A stretch of 64,000 bases of DNA from Lunularia cruciata. Taxonomy: Eukaryota > Streptophyta > Marchantiopsida > Lunulariales > Lunulariaceae. Positions 13,700-26,059 of this stretch are shown here, one piece after another (position 1 is the first letter of the stretch; the number at the start of each line of letters is the position of its first letter). Made by a program: the position numbers and the translations under genes. Below the pieces are notes generated by a model. It was not told the DNA's origin. It saw only the letters and a list, made by a program, of their open reading frames with translations, and searched no databases. The stretch covers positions 50,411,001 through 50,475,000 of the forward strand of contig OX419755.1 in assembly GCA_948567375.1 (NCBI GenBank), written 5' to 3'.

Positions 13700-16600
13700 A
13701 GTCTTTGATTTATTAAAAGAATTCATCCTTATCACCTATCAAAATTTAACATCATTTTTGTATAAATATAGTAAATTTTTCAACAATGTGTGCAGTTATT
13801 ATATTATTGTGAAGGCTCACCAACTTGTATTTTGTACATCCTTGCCATCCACTTAATTTGCTAGTCTATCATGTGAATATCTGTACTTTTTGTCTTCCAT
13901 CTCGATACTTCTAGATGATCTAAGAAAGTAAAATCATCCTTTAAGACTTGCATTTTAATTTGGTATACAAATATTCCACATGTGCAACTACATCACATTG
14001 CACAAAATAGTTTAATTTTCTTTTGCCATAAGGATAGTAGTTAAAATCCAATAATTATTGCATATATTTATGAGTCAAAAGTACAACATATTTGAAGGGA
14101 AGGACAACCTATATAAAGTGTTTATATGTACAAAAGGTTAGTTTCTGTGCATATCTTGGGTGCAACAAGTAGATGCAAATACTATTAGAAAGATCAAACT
14201 TCGTGACAACTTTGACACCACTAAATTATCCAATAAATCATCTATTTGAGGCAATAGATTAACAATCTCCATTAGTTACTCCAAAAAGGTCAATAGAAAA
14301 TTAGAGACAATCCTCATTCTTTCAAGCAATTTACATTATTTTTCCTTAAGACATGGTATTATCTTGATAACTATTTTCATTTGCCACATTAAAATTGTTT
14401 GAAATGTTTCTAATACCTTTAGAGATATATCATTTGCATGCCTAAGAGATGGATTTGTATATTGTTTTCTCAATGGGATTTCTTAATGAATAGATAACCT
14501 TTGGAAATTTGGGTAGACAAATATCTAAGAAGCTCTGAAATAATCTCATCCACAAACCTTGGATTTGATCTCTTCATTTATACTTTATCAAAACCATAAC
14601 AAAAATATATACTCCTTCATGTCTTGCTTAATAATAGCAATATAGATATACTTATATTGATGAAGTATTTAAAAAATCTAGTATTTACAAAAGGTGTAAA
14701 ATATTATAAAATGTAGAATTTTATCTCTTGTTATTATTTGACTTCTTATTTTGTCAATCAACTTGAGTATAATTATGTTCAATCCATTATGGTATGATAA
14801 TATCAAAGTAAAAATGATTATGAATTTGATTAATTCTCTATACTCTTATTTAATCTTAAGAAGAATTGGATCAAGACTTTAAAAGGGAGAGACATTCCCT
14901 TATATCCCTCACAAACACAAGGAAAATTCTCTTCATTTTTATAACAAAAGCACTAATTTTTAAAACTTAAAAGAATCTTCCATTGTGCACTAACTCTTAT
15001 ACCAAATACAGATAAGTATTTGTTTGGAATTATTCAAATCTCCTCAGAAATTGCTTCATGTGCTTGTGTATAATAGACTTGTATGATGTTTAAAATCTTG
15101 CATGCATAAGTGTTGAAGAGACAAGAGGATTTGATCTGTTTGCTAACTACATGGCTTCTTTACTATATTTGACTCCTTCCTTACTATCTTTATCCTTATA
15201 TGAGGTTTTGATATCAATATAAAATGATTTTATGATTCTCATTCATGAATGTTTAGAATCATACAAGCATATCTTGAAACTAAGTAAGATAACTACTCAA
15301 ATGAATTTGTCAATTTAGTTATACAAGAGCTAAAAAAATGCATTATAGCTCTATGAGATGATCTTATGCTACTCTAACTATGTCAATGATATAAAATAAA
15401 TATATTAATGTTCTTTTGAAACCTTACCTTGACATAAAATTGTCTTGACTTTGCTTTGCTTAATATATATACCAAGATTTTGAGATGCACTTGAGTTGCT
15501 TTGTAATAGGTTGAATTTGATTATAAATATTTTATATGTCTGTACCATATAATTGTTACTCTTAATTAACAAAAATGTTGTTTCTCTTCTAATCAAATGA
15601 TTGTAGCTTATAACTAAATGAATAGAATTTATATTTTGCAAAATTCATTTCCTTCCAATGGCTTGAAGTTTGGAATGTGCTCTCAATAATTTAATTGGAT
15701 ACTCAATTTTTTGCTTAATGATAGATACAATGAATTGCTTCATTGTATTTATCATTGTTATTGCTATAGAAATACATAAATGTATATGTCTAACTTAGAA
15801 AATAATTGGTGAAAAAAATAGTTACAGTTTCATCTTACATGAATGTAGTATTAAAGAAATTCTTGAAAAGCAGAATATTATGAAACTAAGATTCATAAAA
15901 GATACAAACAACAAAAAGTCAATTGGTTTGGTGATTGTTATCGAGGAAAATTTTATTCTCAACCTACATTATGACCATTTTAATACAAACATAAAAGATA
16001 GAAATCAATAAGTAGAAGTATAGAAGACAATACAAAAAAGATTCACTATGAATTGAATGAAATGCAACTCAAATGATAAAGACACATACAAGGCTACATT
16101 ATCTACATTTTAAATTATGGGGTTTAATTCTTTATAAAGGTTAATCATTGACTTTGAAAACTTCTTAGCTAGGTTACTTAATCCTTGAGAAGGTTAATCA
16201 ATACTTATAGCTCAACTTTTTGTGGGAAAACTTGCATTTTATCTTTAATAAGATTTTTACATAAAATAAATGTACTTGGCTACTATAGTAAAGTGTTGTA
16301 CATATGAATGTAATAATTTATCATGGTAAATTATTGTACTGTAAAATTACAATGTTAGCTAAGTTGTAGACCAAGCAAATAATTTTTCTAATATCATCAA
16401 CAATATCTTTGACATACTCAACAAATTTGATCTTTGATATAATCATCAAAATGATCTCTTGACCATGGAGTTTTTTTCTTATTGAATTTATATAATAAGG
16501 CAAAATTTTCATAAGTTTGATGTAAGGTTTCCCTTTTGTTATTGTATTTTTGTGATAAGGTGATTTTTTGGTTATTTTGATGTAATCTATTTTTGGTTGC

Positions 16601-17317
16601 ATATATAAGTATACAATACATTATCTTATGTTTAGAGCCAAAAATTGGCAAAAACAAAATTGTATTCATTATTGTAAACAAGATAGTGACTTCAATAGTG
16701 ACCTGTAGTCAAACAACAAATTGTATTCATTATTGTAAACAAGATAGGTTTATAAAGAGCAATAAATCATAGGCTACAATTATTTGATTTTATATTAATT
16801 CAATATAGTAAGTATAGTTTTTTTTGGAATAATATTTAAAGAAATTAAAATAGTAATCATTTCACTTCTCTATTTATCAACAAATATATCTTTAGATTAT
16901 TCTCCAACTAGGATCTAAAATCCATGTTTGTTAGACTTTGCTGATGCATGTAGAGAATATAACACTTTACCATTATCAACAATTTTCTATGTTAGATCTC
17001 ACTCCACTTAAATTCATTATATTACAAAAGCACAATTTATTAACTCTTAAACTTTATCTCCAATTTATTAGTCTAAATCCTCTTGTTGTAAGTACTTAAG
17101 TAGACTAAGAAATTTTGTTGTTAATTTTTAATAAGATATTCAAAAGCTTTCAACAATCCAAAAAGTTAAAATCTTCTTTACAATCAAATATTTGTTATCA
17201 CCAACATGACAAACAATGGAGAGGTTGTAGATTCATAAGTCTTGCCATATATCACTCTAATACTTGTATCCAATGTTATCACATTGCTTAAGTCCAATTT
17301 GACTCTTGTATCCAATG
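13700..17317. other. Gene-free AT-rich DNA
   Basis: Only short frames rich in Ile, Lys and Asn, as expected by chance in AT-rich DNA. Apart from the 30-bp repeat at 16657-16747 nothing stands out. Confidence 0.4.
16657..16747. repeat. 30-bp direct repeat, 61 bp apart
   Basis: AAATTGTATTCATTATTGTA plus the next 10 bases occurs identically at 16657-16686 and 16718-16747. The 31-bp spacer is not part of the match. Identity suggests a recent local duplication. Confidence 0.85.
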
Positions 17318-18570
17318 TTATCAAGGAGAAGCGAGGTGCAATGCACAATGCTTGTGCAAAAAGTGACCTTTCAAGATATAAAAGTTGCTCAGGCTGATAA
17401 TTTAAGACCTCTAATGGCACTCCTTCTCCTGCCATAAGATGTGGTGAGCGTATGGAAGAGATAGTCTCATCAATGAGACTCGCCATAGACAAAGGATGTA
17501 GTGCTCACGTTGCTCTACTAAACTCTCTTGCCTGACCCAATGTTCTACACTGTCGTAATTGATTGGACTCTATGGTAGAATCTGTCTCCTAAAACGTGCA
17601 GCCCTAACCGACTCCTCATGTATGGAAACTCAATCTCACGCTTGGAATTGATGAAATCTAGTATTCACCTCTCTATGCCTTGCACATCCTCCTCTAGCAT
17701 AACGAAAGCACCATCAAGGGAGTAAGAGGAATAAGGGTAACTTGCCCAAGGGATTGAGTGCCAAACGTTCAAGTGGTAGGCAAAAAGCTTGTCTAGTCTC
17801 ATCTTGGAGTGTTGGAGTAGCCTATGGAATAGACATGGGAATTGAAAACAAGTTTCAAATAATCCCAAAATCCAACACTCTTAATATGCTTACCACTTCC
17901 ACGACTTGATTTGTATCCATAGAATGGTCAATGAAGGGATAGAGGAAACATGTGTAATCTTGAGTGTCATTGCTATCGATGTGGTCACTCGCCTCACATG
18001 AGTACCACAAGTGATCCAATCATAGTCCTTATGCATCCTTCCCACATGGGTCTTTGCTCTTTGTGAGGTAAAGCTTTGATCATACACCGGCATGGTGTAT
18101 CCAAGCTACTCTAAACGGCCACACATGGGGAAGGGTAGCCATAGCTATCACAAGAATGTTGATCATAATACACTATGCTTTTCTCCATATCTCTCCATAC
18201 ATGCAAAACCAAATCCTTCACATTTTAATTGACACAAGTAAATATAAAATTTTTAAACTCTAAAGATTACAAGCTCTTAAATTTTTAATTTTCATCTCAA
18301 AAATATTTAAAACTAAAAGAAATACCAAAAATTAAGATGAAATTTCAAGACCCATCTTTTTCAAGGTGAAATAGTCAATCTAAACCGTAGAAACCTAAAA
18401 GGGTTTATAATTTTATATTCAATTTTATGCAACCTTCCATCTAGATACCAATAAAACAAAAATTTAAAAACGGATGAAATCGAATGTCTATCCATATGTA
18501 GATGAGCTCTCTAAATTCTAGAATATTCTCTCCTCATCTCTTCTCCCCTTCTCTCTCCTCCATGAGGGGG
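17318..18570 (-). mobile_element. RLE-type LINE, copy 3: 5' part only
   Basis: The minus strand matches the 5' UTR and N-terminal coding part of the RLE LINE at 25.2-26.5 kb. The C2H2 finger region is recognisable (SFTSQRAKTHVGRMHKDYDW within 17890-18093), although its leading Cys pair is damaged. Then comes the pre-RT segment (SLIDETISSIRSPH within 17184-17492) and the phrase GCACAATGCTTGTGC shared with 25.2 kb. The C/T-rich 5' UTR block at about 18530-18570 also matches 26.46-26.53 kb. No reverse transcriptase or tail follows. A LINE copy missing its 3' half is unusual and implies later deletion or replacement on that side. Confidence 0.75.
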
Positions 18571-21080
18571 ATGAGTAGATTCCGTATTTGCACTTACACG
18601 GTATCTTTCTCTGATTACTAATCAACGATCTAGTTCAAATCTACACCGAGAAGACAATAGCGAAGGTTGGGAATCACGTTTGATCTTGAGGCAGTGCTCG
18701 TGAGCTACTACTCTCTTGAGGGGGAAGTTTACAGCGCTAGACGAAGGGCAGTTGAACTAAACCATCGCACATGTGGTCCGCATCCATGATAGTTACTGAT
18801 GATGTCATGACGACGGCTGTGATGACTGTCTCGGCGGACTGTCAGAAGAGTCTACAACCGGTGAGTTGCTATTCTGCACATGTGAGTGTCTGATCCGCAC
18901 GTGCCGTCTATGGGCCAGCCCATTCATAAAACTCCTGAATTGCGGATACGTGCCAGTTGGTCTGTCAAATGTTGGGTGTGCCATGGAAAGTATGGCACGG
19001 ACGGTTGGAAAGTGCACAGTACATCTCTGGTAGACCGCACGTTACCCAATGATGGAGACAATTGGAGCGTGCGGGGTTGCAGTCGTGGGCTCTACAACTT
19101 GATGAGGTGTTTGATGAGAAGCGTGTGCTTGCTGCGCCAAAGTGGCTTCTCATTGGTTGCCCCTTCGTCCAGCGCTGGTCGGTTGTTTATTTTGCGCTAC
19201 TTCTACAGTGACTGACTCGCTCACAGACTGTCTGTCTTGACCTTCGACGCGAGGAAGTAACCTTACTCGTGTCTCGTATGTTTGCTCTTCAGTCCTTTTC
19301 TTCGTTTTAGTGCTGTGGAGCTGCAGGACAGACCATCTCCTCTCCACCGCTTCCACAACAATGCGGAAACGGAGGGATAAGTCTCAAAAGGTCCCCTATG
19401 TATTCATTTGGCGTCACATGGACCAAAAGTTTCAGAAAGGTAAAGGTGCACTATCTTGACGTGGATCCAGTGTGAGATGACGCGGCAGGAACTCTGGTGT
19501 TCAATGTTCTTATCATTCGTCCATACGTCTACATGTTACCCTGTGATGTCCTACTTCCGTAGTTTTTATCATACGATACAGTTTGACCTCTACTGAACGC
19601 TGTATGTACAATATCGCCCAAACTAGCCTCATGTCACCTTGATCAACTCGGAAGAACGCAGGAGAAGCCAACTGGTTTAGATTTGAGGGAAGAGTGGACC
19701 TAACTCAAGGATCCGTGTGAGCCCTATATCGTAATATCGTAACTGAAGAGCCCGATCATCCGCTTCCCATCTCACCTACCACTTTGTGTTAGCATGCTCC
19801 ACTATCTGGGGGCAGTCGGTTTTAAATGAATCGACTCCACAGACCCACAGTCCCGTTCGTTCTCACGAATGCTGCCCTCACGAACAACTAACTCCCTCAC
19901 ACGTCTACAGTATATGTTTTTGCGCCCGTCGGACTTCTCATGACAAACGGGCCTGAAGCCTGTCGTCACAAGAAAGAATCAAGACCGACTGACGTACGGT
20001 ACGTGAAATAATTTCTTCCGCGCTCTTCCCGTGACGTGACATGAAGTGAAGTGAAAGCGTGAATGATCGCATCATCCTCATGCGGGTCTGCCGCTTCTTC
20101 CCTTCCGTTTGCATCTTGGATGCAATTATCAGTACTTCTATGATATATCCAGAACTTCTACGTCTGAAGGATTTCCTGGTCATGTTAATATCACAGCTAA
20201 AAGTCATTTCGTTAGTTGCGTTGTGGAGTAATTATTGTCGCAACTACGGTTTTTAGCTTTGCTATTTGTTGCATCATTTATGAATCTCAACCAAGAACCA
20301 CATGTCAGTGACCTTAAATTAAGATAAGCAGAAGATTCAGTGCTTGGGGTATCTTCTTTTTTTGGGCTTCCTATGGCCGCCATTGCAGTTCAAATCACCT
20401 TTGCAGATACATTCTACCCAGCCCCTTCAGTCCCAAAATATCTGGATGTTGAGATTTTATACAATTATGGCAACAATATGAATATAGAGCATATACCTTT
20501 ATTCTTTGACGCAGTGTTTCAAGAGTTAAGGAATATATATGAGAACAAATCCTAAAACGTTCTTCTTGTAATACATTCCTAATTTTCTTAGGTTCTTAAA
20601 GCCCTATCGTGATTATTTGAATTAAATGGTTAGATGAAGTGACGAATCACTTCAAAATTCGATGTAAAGTTTGTTTAACATGGGTTTTAAACCAATTTCG
20701 AATCTACTTCTTAATATTGAGAGACGCTCTCTATCACACCCCGGGAGACTTCATCTTATTCTCCTCAGTTAGAAGGCTAGAAAAATTCGAATTAGAGATT
20801 TAATCAAAGGGCCGACTATGGAAGGTCTTCAAGTTTCCAGTAAACTTTATGTGAATGTACTCTGTGGAAAATATTAATCTTGAAAATACATTCAAACCCT
20901 AAACCTAAAAGACGTTATTTTACTATTCTGCAAATGTGTCGTAGTTCTTGTTCATTAAGAGCATATGTAGAAGGTGTCGTAGAGGGTTCCCCCTCCCAAT
21001 GCACCCAACAATTTGTGTCAAGAGGAAAACCGTGAACAGTTTGGGGATGTGATTACAAACTTTACAACACTATCTTACAT
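18571..21080. other. Unassigned stretch of balanced base composition
   Basis: More GC than its surroundings and without obvious repeats. Small frames exist: 18886-19215 plus, 19938-20207 minus, and 20340-20555 plus (71 codons, starting MLGVSSFFGLPMAAIAV). None carries a motif I can name, and no promoter or splice structure is convincing. It could hold a fragmentary host gene or the body of an unknown element. Confidence 0.35.
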
Positions 21081-21185
21081 AATTTTGGGGCTTAGCCCCA
21101 TGTTACCTTTTTTTCTCTCCTTTGTACGGCTTGATGGGGTCTTCCCATCCTTCGTTTTTCCTACGCGGTCTCCTTTTCATCTTAC
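21081..21185 (+). repeat. RLE-LINE 3' tail copy, plus orientation
   Basis: Closely matches the LINE 3' end: a GGGGCTTAGCCCC stem-loop at 21087-21099, ATGTTACC, a T/C-rich run, GTACGGCTTGATGGGGTCTT, CCCATCCTTCG, then CCTACGCGGTCTCC. The GATGGG...CCCATC pairing is intact. The sequence upstream shows no LINE coding region, so the copy is truncated to its tail. Confidence 0.75.
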
Positions 21186-21973
21186 GTAATTGATATAATT
21201 TAATCATTACATATCTCCCCTTCCGGCGGATTGAGTATCGCAAACTTAATGGAGCTTCGAAAAGGATCAAGAGTTTAAATGTCCAGAACGGATGCTCATG
21301 GTAAGCATGTGGTCGCCATGATTTTTCTTGTACGAATTAGCTAGTTGTAGTAGGGAATCTCCCTAATATTCGTAATAAACTATTGTCTTGATTAACTTTC
21401 TCTCTGAAGACATTTTTGGTTGATTTTTGATGCTGGATCCTCTCGAGTGTGAAAATATTGCTCTGATCCTTTTATCCAAGCTAATGTTGTGAGAGAACTT
21501 TTCAACTGTTGCCACAATTTCCTTGATATACAATTAATGCTCTCATGACTATTTAGGGACATATCCGCCCCACAGGTTAAAGACTCGCTCCAAGGAAAGG
21601 ACGATCGCATTTTCTTTCAATTCCCTCGTAAGATCAAGCTTTCAAGAACTGTTCGATAGATAGCAGAAACGTCTTATCGCAAAGAAATTTAGCCTCAAAG
21701 AAGATCGCTAGAGTAAACTTCGATTTGATAGTTTATCCTCGTACTGGAGCGAAGATTGCAGCTGCTCTATATCCAATTCTGAAACTAAATTATATTTCCT
21801 CACATAAAAGGGCGAGTTAAAATATACAATTTTTCATAGAATCTCATTCAAAGCACAAAGGAGATGAAGATAAACACAGCTCATTCGAACCAGGACCTTT
21901 AACCAAAAATGAAACTAAAAAGCCATAACCGAACACTTCGGGGCAGATGTCGACCCTGAGGAAATCAAATCAA
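21186..21973. other. Spacer between opposed LINE tails, no gene seen
   Basis: About 790 bp between a plus-oriented and a minus-oriented tail. Short frames (for example 21392-21610 minus) show nothing recognisable. Confidence 0.4.
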
Positions 21974-22050
21974 GGCGACCGCGTAGGATAACAAGAAGGA
22001 TGGGAAGACCCCATCAAGCCGTAACCTGGACAGCCATAACTAAAAAGCCA
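21974..22050 (-). repeat. RLE-LINE 3' tail copy, minus orientation
   Basis: Plus-strand text GGCGACCGCGTAGGATAAC, then GAAGGATGGGAAGACCCC, then ATCAAGCCGTAACC is the reverse complement of the LINE tail. The GGGGC stem-loop is missing on this copy, so it is shorter. A diverged internal duplication (AGCCATAAC twice) follows at about 22032-22060. Confidence 0.7.
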
Positions 22051-22735
22051 TAACCTGGAATGATTGATTTCAGAAGAACTAAGCAATTAGAAATTGATTA
22101 TTAAGCATCTTCCTGACGGGGATCACACGTGCAAATTGGTCTTACATAAGTCAGGAACTGAACAGCAGTGTGAACCCAAGTTGGTCGAATTATGAAGCTC
22201 TGAAGCAGAGGACGGTACTAGTAAACTTAGTCTGACGATAAATAGTATTGTCTCAGGACGTTAAAGTAGAATCCTCAATTACCCACTCCAGTACTCGCTC
22301 GGTAGTTGTTAAGTTTATATTAAGTAAGCGTTATTCCAAAACCTTAAAGTACAGGAAACTACGCGTGTCGCCTTTTGCTGATTACCGAGAAAAGGCATAT
22401 TATTAACTGGGGAAAATAGCCTCCTTAATTTGACTTTGTCAATTAGGAATGGTTACCAGACTGAAATCATTGGCTAAAAGTATGTCTCTATCTACCGTCA
22501 TAGAGGATACTGTACGTCTATCGGGATCCATTCGTGTAACGAGTGAAGCCGATGGAGATTGTACACGTAAGCCGGCATTCGTCAACCTGCGTGCCTGGTG
22601 AATCTTTACGTCCACGAATTGCACCACAGTCCTGAATCCTCGGATACTCCGCGATTACCAACCGGTATGATGAAGTGGCACAAAGTGACAGGGCTCTGTG
22701 TGCAAGCTACAGTGCGCGGGTGGATCAGCGAAGAA
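22051..22735. other. Unassigned spacer beside LINE copy 1
   Basis: Balanced composition, no family motif. The minus frame at 22439-22627 (62 codons) has no recognisable feature. This is the 3' flank of LINE copy 1. Confidence 0.35.
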
Positions 22736-22805
22736 GTATTGTCTATATGTGTATGAGGGTGAAGAAAAAGGTATTGTCTATATGTGTATGAGGGTGAAGA
22801 AAAAG
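22736..22805 (-). repeat. Two perfect 35-bp units at the LINE 3' end
   Basis: Units 22736-22770 and 22771-22805 are identical. On the minus strand they follow the CGCGTTCGCC end of the LINE tail and read CTTTTTCTTCACCCTCATAC and onward. A related CTTCACCCTCATACACATAT block also lies beyond the tail of copy 2 (about 26800-26821). They may be terminal tandem repeats of the element or a shared target sequence. Confidence 0.85.
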
Positions 22806-22883
22806 GCGAACGCGTAGGAAAAATGAAGGATGGGAAGACCCCATCAAGCCGAACAAGGGAGAGACAAAAAAGGTAACATTGGG

Positions 22884-23600
22884 CTAAGCCCCAATAGAGT
22901 ATGTATGAGAAATCTGCCCTACCGCACCTAAGACATCCGAGCTATGCAAGTCGTACGGTCTACACACAACTGGAGCATCCGAAGAAACATCACCTAATGT
23001 GATTGCTCTCCTATGGATTGCACCAGCCACTGCCCTCTGTAGAGCAATGGACACACGCTGTCTAAAGTAAGCTACAAAGTATGAGAGTGAGAGTGGTATC
23101 CTCCGACGCCTAACATGATAAGCTCTTGTGCACTCCATGACAAATGTGTCAAATGCCATGTCCATCGCTCCATATAACTCCAAGGCTAGAGGAACAAAGA
23201 GGTGACCTTGCTGCATGCCCCTATACTTGGAGACCTTGCGACCTACTGCTGCACTCGCCGCCCATCCAGGGGGATGTGTAATCACTCCCTCCAAAACTGT
23301 ATCTCGCGTAGGGTATGTGACCACGACATCCGCTACTGTCACCTGATCATCTCGGACCAAGTATAAGTCTGCCCTTACACGTGTCGTCTGCAACGCATAC
23401 GAACGCTCCCTCCAAGTTATGTATCCACTCTCTCGAGCCATAGCAAACACTATGTCTCTAATGGCATCATGTGTAGCTATCCTCTGTCCTCCAAAAGGAC
23501 ACCGTGTCATGTGGACCGCCGCTGCATCTAGTGTGGAACCACACTCACAAGTGAGTAGTGAAGATGCAGATGGGTGGACCAAACCTAGGCGAAACCTCAT
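22884..23600 (-). pseudogene. LINE copy 1: CCHC and restriction-like endonuclease domain
   Basis: Open for 238 codons to the natural C-terminal stop. Residues 18-34 give a CxC...H...C motif (CECGSTLDAAAVHMTRC). It is followed by a PD-(D/E)xK-like core: Asp78 in RADLYL, Asp91 in VADVVVTYP, and Lys122/Lys125 in GRKVSKY. In R2-group elements this domain nicks target DNA to prime reverse transcription; here the assignment rests on motif order and position after the RT. The 3' UTR with GGGGCTTAGCCC begins within 40 bp of the stop. The frame is uninterrupted, unlike the RT upstream, so the domain could be modelled directly. I am confident of the family type, less so of the exact catalytic residues. 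Confidence 0.75.
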
Positions 23601-23780
23601 CGCTATAGAGAAAGTAGCCGGTGCGAGTCGGAAAGCCCTAATGCACGGTCAAGCTAGGATCCACGAGCCTGCACCCTTGCCGGAGCAAGAGCGTAGACGT
23701 GCTCTAGTAGCTTGAGGAATGGATGAGTCAACTAAGAGAGAATGTAGCGTATGCTCACATTGTTGCTCCATCAAGGAAGA

Positions 23781-25213
23781 CTATAAACCTCTAGTCCAAT
23801 CTGACAATAGTGAAGCAAACAATGGAAAACCCTCTCGTGCTCGTGGGGATAGACTATCTCTCGTCTGTCGGCATAACACCTGGAGAGAAAAGGGTCCTCC
23901 CTCCACCTCTATCACATAAGTCTCCAAAACCGGCCTATCAGCAACCACAAAACGAGAGGCAAGTAGGGGTGCCAAGAGAGCCCAACTACCCAAAAACGCT
24001 ATAGGTGCCATCTCTTCAATAGAAAGCAAGCCAACCCCACCACATGAGATTGGTAGAGCTGTCTGTCTACGTGCCAAATCCTCTGTCACACACTCAAAAG
24101 TCCCTGGTCCAATAATATCACCAAAGACTCCCATAATCCTCCTATCAAATGCTCTCAGACGTGATAAGAAGGACGGTGAGGGAGGAACTGTACGGATGAG
24201 GTAGGATGGTCGACGAGCAATACTGGAAGAGAGTATACCAAATGCCACCTGCGGATCTCCTAGTAATGGAAGGTCATCCACATGGAGAACATCCTCTACA
24301 AGGGCAGCGTCCAAGAAGCGTGTGACAAAATCCTCCGATCCTACTGGCACTCCAAGAACACGAAGTCCATCTGTGGATGTGATACACCCCTCTGGAAGCT
24401 CAAGGTGGGGAGGGATACCTAAAGGGGACCATGCCCTACACTTTGACACCTTGACTCTCAAGCCTACTAGATGTAGCTCGGTAGTCAAGTAGTCAAAGGC
24501 CTGCCTAATCTGATCTGTAGGGCCTACAATGTGTGTATCATCTGCCAAGGAGGGAAATACACAACTTGGCATGCCAAAGTAGTAGATAGGAGAGCTCTAA
24601 AGTGAGCCATGGCAAATAAGGGCCCCCCCAAAGGATCTCCCTGTCGTGTACCAACAGCTGACTCCAAGACGGTGACTCCCTCTTGTGAACCACCATGCTG
24701 GTAGTAAAGGGGAGCAGGAGAGCCATAAAAAGACCGCACAAAAGGAATGAGACTCGCCAAGGATCCACCAGCCTCCCTAAGCTCTCTAAAGAAGGATGCA
24801 CGTGAGACGCTATTAAAAGCATTCTCAACATCCACCTGTAGGACGACCCATTCCGGATGGATATCTAGGAGTGCTCTAATGCCTAGAGATATAGCCTCAC
24901 ATCCTCCAGGTGTAGCTACTCCAAACTGATGTGGACTAAGGTGTTGTCAAAAGTGAGAACGATGTTGAAGGAAAATGGTACGACTGACCAAACGCAAAAA
25001 GATCTCTCCAATAGCAATTGGTCTAATGCCTCCCATGTCCTTCTCAATCGCGAGAAGTCAACTAGCACCTAAGACCCGACTAACAAACATAGGAATATCT
25101 CCTCTTGCTACTGCTGCAGCCACCTGAAACAACTCGGTAAAACCACTAGAAGGATCATCTACCTGGAAGCAATCTCTAAGGTGCTCATAAACCATCCCTA
25201 ACAAGCCTCATGA
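23781..25213 (-). pseudogene. LINE copy 1: reverse transcriptase, frameshifted
   Basis: Reverse transcriptase of the element. On the minus strand the fingers region shows RPIAIGEIFLRLVSRTIF and QFGVATPGGCEAISLGIRAL (about 24890-25060). Motif A is VDVENAFNSVSR and motif B GTRQGDPLGGPLFAMA (within 24524-24835). Motif C is LADDTHIVG (start of the frame 23781-24572), with both catalytic Asp present. The thumb contains PISCGGVGLLSIEEMA. A frameshift lies between motifs B and C at about 24524-24572, and another separates the RT end from the endonuclease frame near 23600-23780. Stops also occur in the fingers region. The DNA is still close enough to coding that every motif is recognisable, implying moderate age. 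Confidence 0.85.
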
Positions 25214-25259
25214 GGAAAGGTGAGGGGCAGTGCACAATGCTTGTGCAAATAGCGACCTA

Positions 25260-26059
25260 TCAAGGCTGCTCAGGCTGCTCAGGCTGCTCAGGCTGATAAT
25301 CTAAGACCTCTAGTGGTAGTCCCTCTATTGTTATAGGATGCAATGAGCGTAGGGAAGAGATGGTCTCATCAGTAGGACTCGCTATAGACAAAGGATGCAG
25401 CGCTTGTGCTTCTCTACTAAACTCTCCCGCCTGACCCAATGTCCTACATCGTCGTAATCGAGTGGAATCTGTGGTATCCTGTGGTGATGCCTGTCTCCTA
25501 AATTGTGTAGCCCTAAAAGACTCCTCCTGAAGCGCTGCCCAATCCCCAGCTTGGAATCGACAAAATCTAGCCGCCACCTCTCTATGCCCCGGACATCCCC
25601 CTCTAGCATAACGAAGACACCATCAAGGGAGTAGGAGGAATAGGAACCATGCCAACTCGTCCAAGGGATCACGTGCCAAACAATCTAGTGGTAGGCAAAA
25701 AGCCTGTCTAGCCTCATCATGGAGTGTGTGAGGCAGCCTATGGAATAGACGTGGACAAGGAAAACTAGTCTCAAATAACCCTAAAATGCAACCCGCCTGA
25801 GAAGCTAACCACTCCCACGACTCGATCGGTATCCTGGAGCGATCAACAAAGGTATAGAAGAAGCGTGCGTAATCCTGAGTGTCACTGCAGTCGATGTGGT
25901 CGCTCGTCTCACGTGAGCATCCCAAGTGGTCCAATCATAGTCCTTGTGCATCCTTCCCACATGGGTCTTTACCCCTTGCGAGGTAAAGCGTCGGTGACAC
26001 ACCGGGCATGGTGTATCCCGACCCGCTCTAGGCGCCCATACATGGGAAGGTGTAGCCAT
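25260..26059 (-). pseudogene. LINE copy 1: N-terminal C2H2 finger and pre-RT region
   Basis: The likely start ATG is at 26057-26059, giving MATPSHVWAPRAGRD. A C2H2 zinc finger, CPVCHRRFTSQGVKTHVGRM then H (Cx2Cx11Hx4H), follows immediately. In R2-type elements such fingers bind target DNA. Downstream, after frame changes near 25640-25810, come REVAARFCRFQAGDWAALQ and a pre-RT block RRCRTLGQAGEFSREAQAL and TDETISSLRSLHP. It closes on a short Pro-Glu-Gln repeat made by a 9-bp tandem repeat at about 25262-25294, where a stop interrupts the path to the RT. Copy 3 shares this region but lacks the 9-bp expansion. Confidence 0.75.

Noticed and set aside
20340-20555. 71-codon frame beginning with a hydrophobic stretch, considered as a small secreted protein
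   Set aside because: The hydrophobic N-terminus is short and lacks a clear signal-peptide pattern; no other evidence of a gene.
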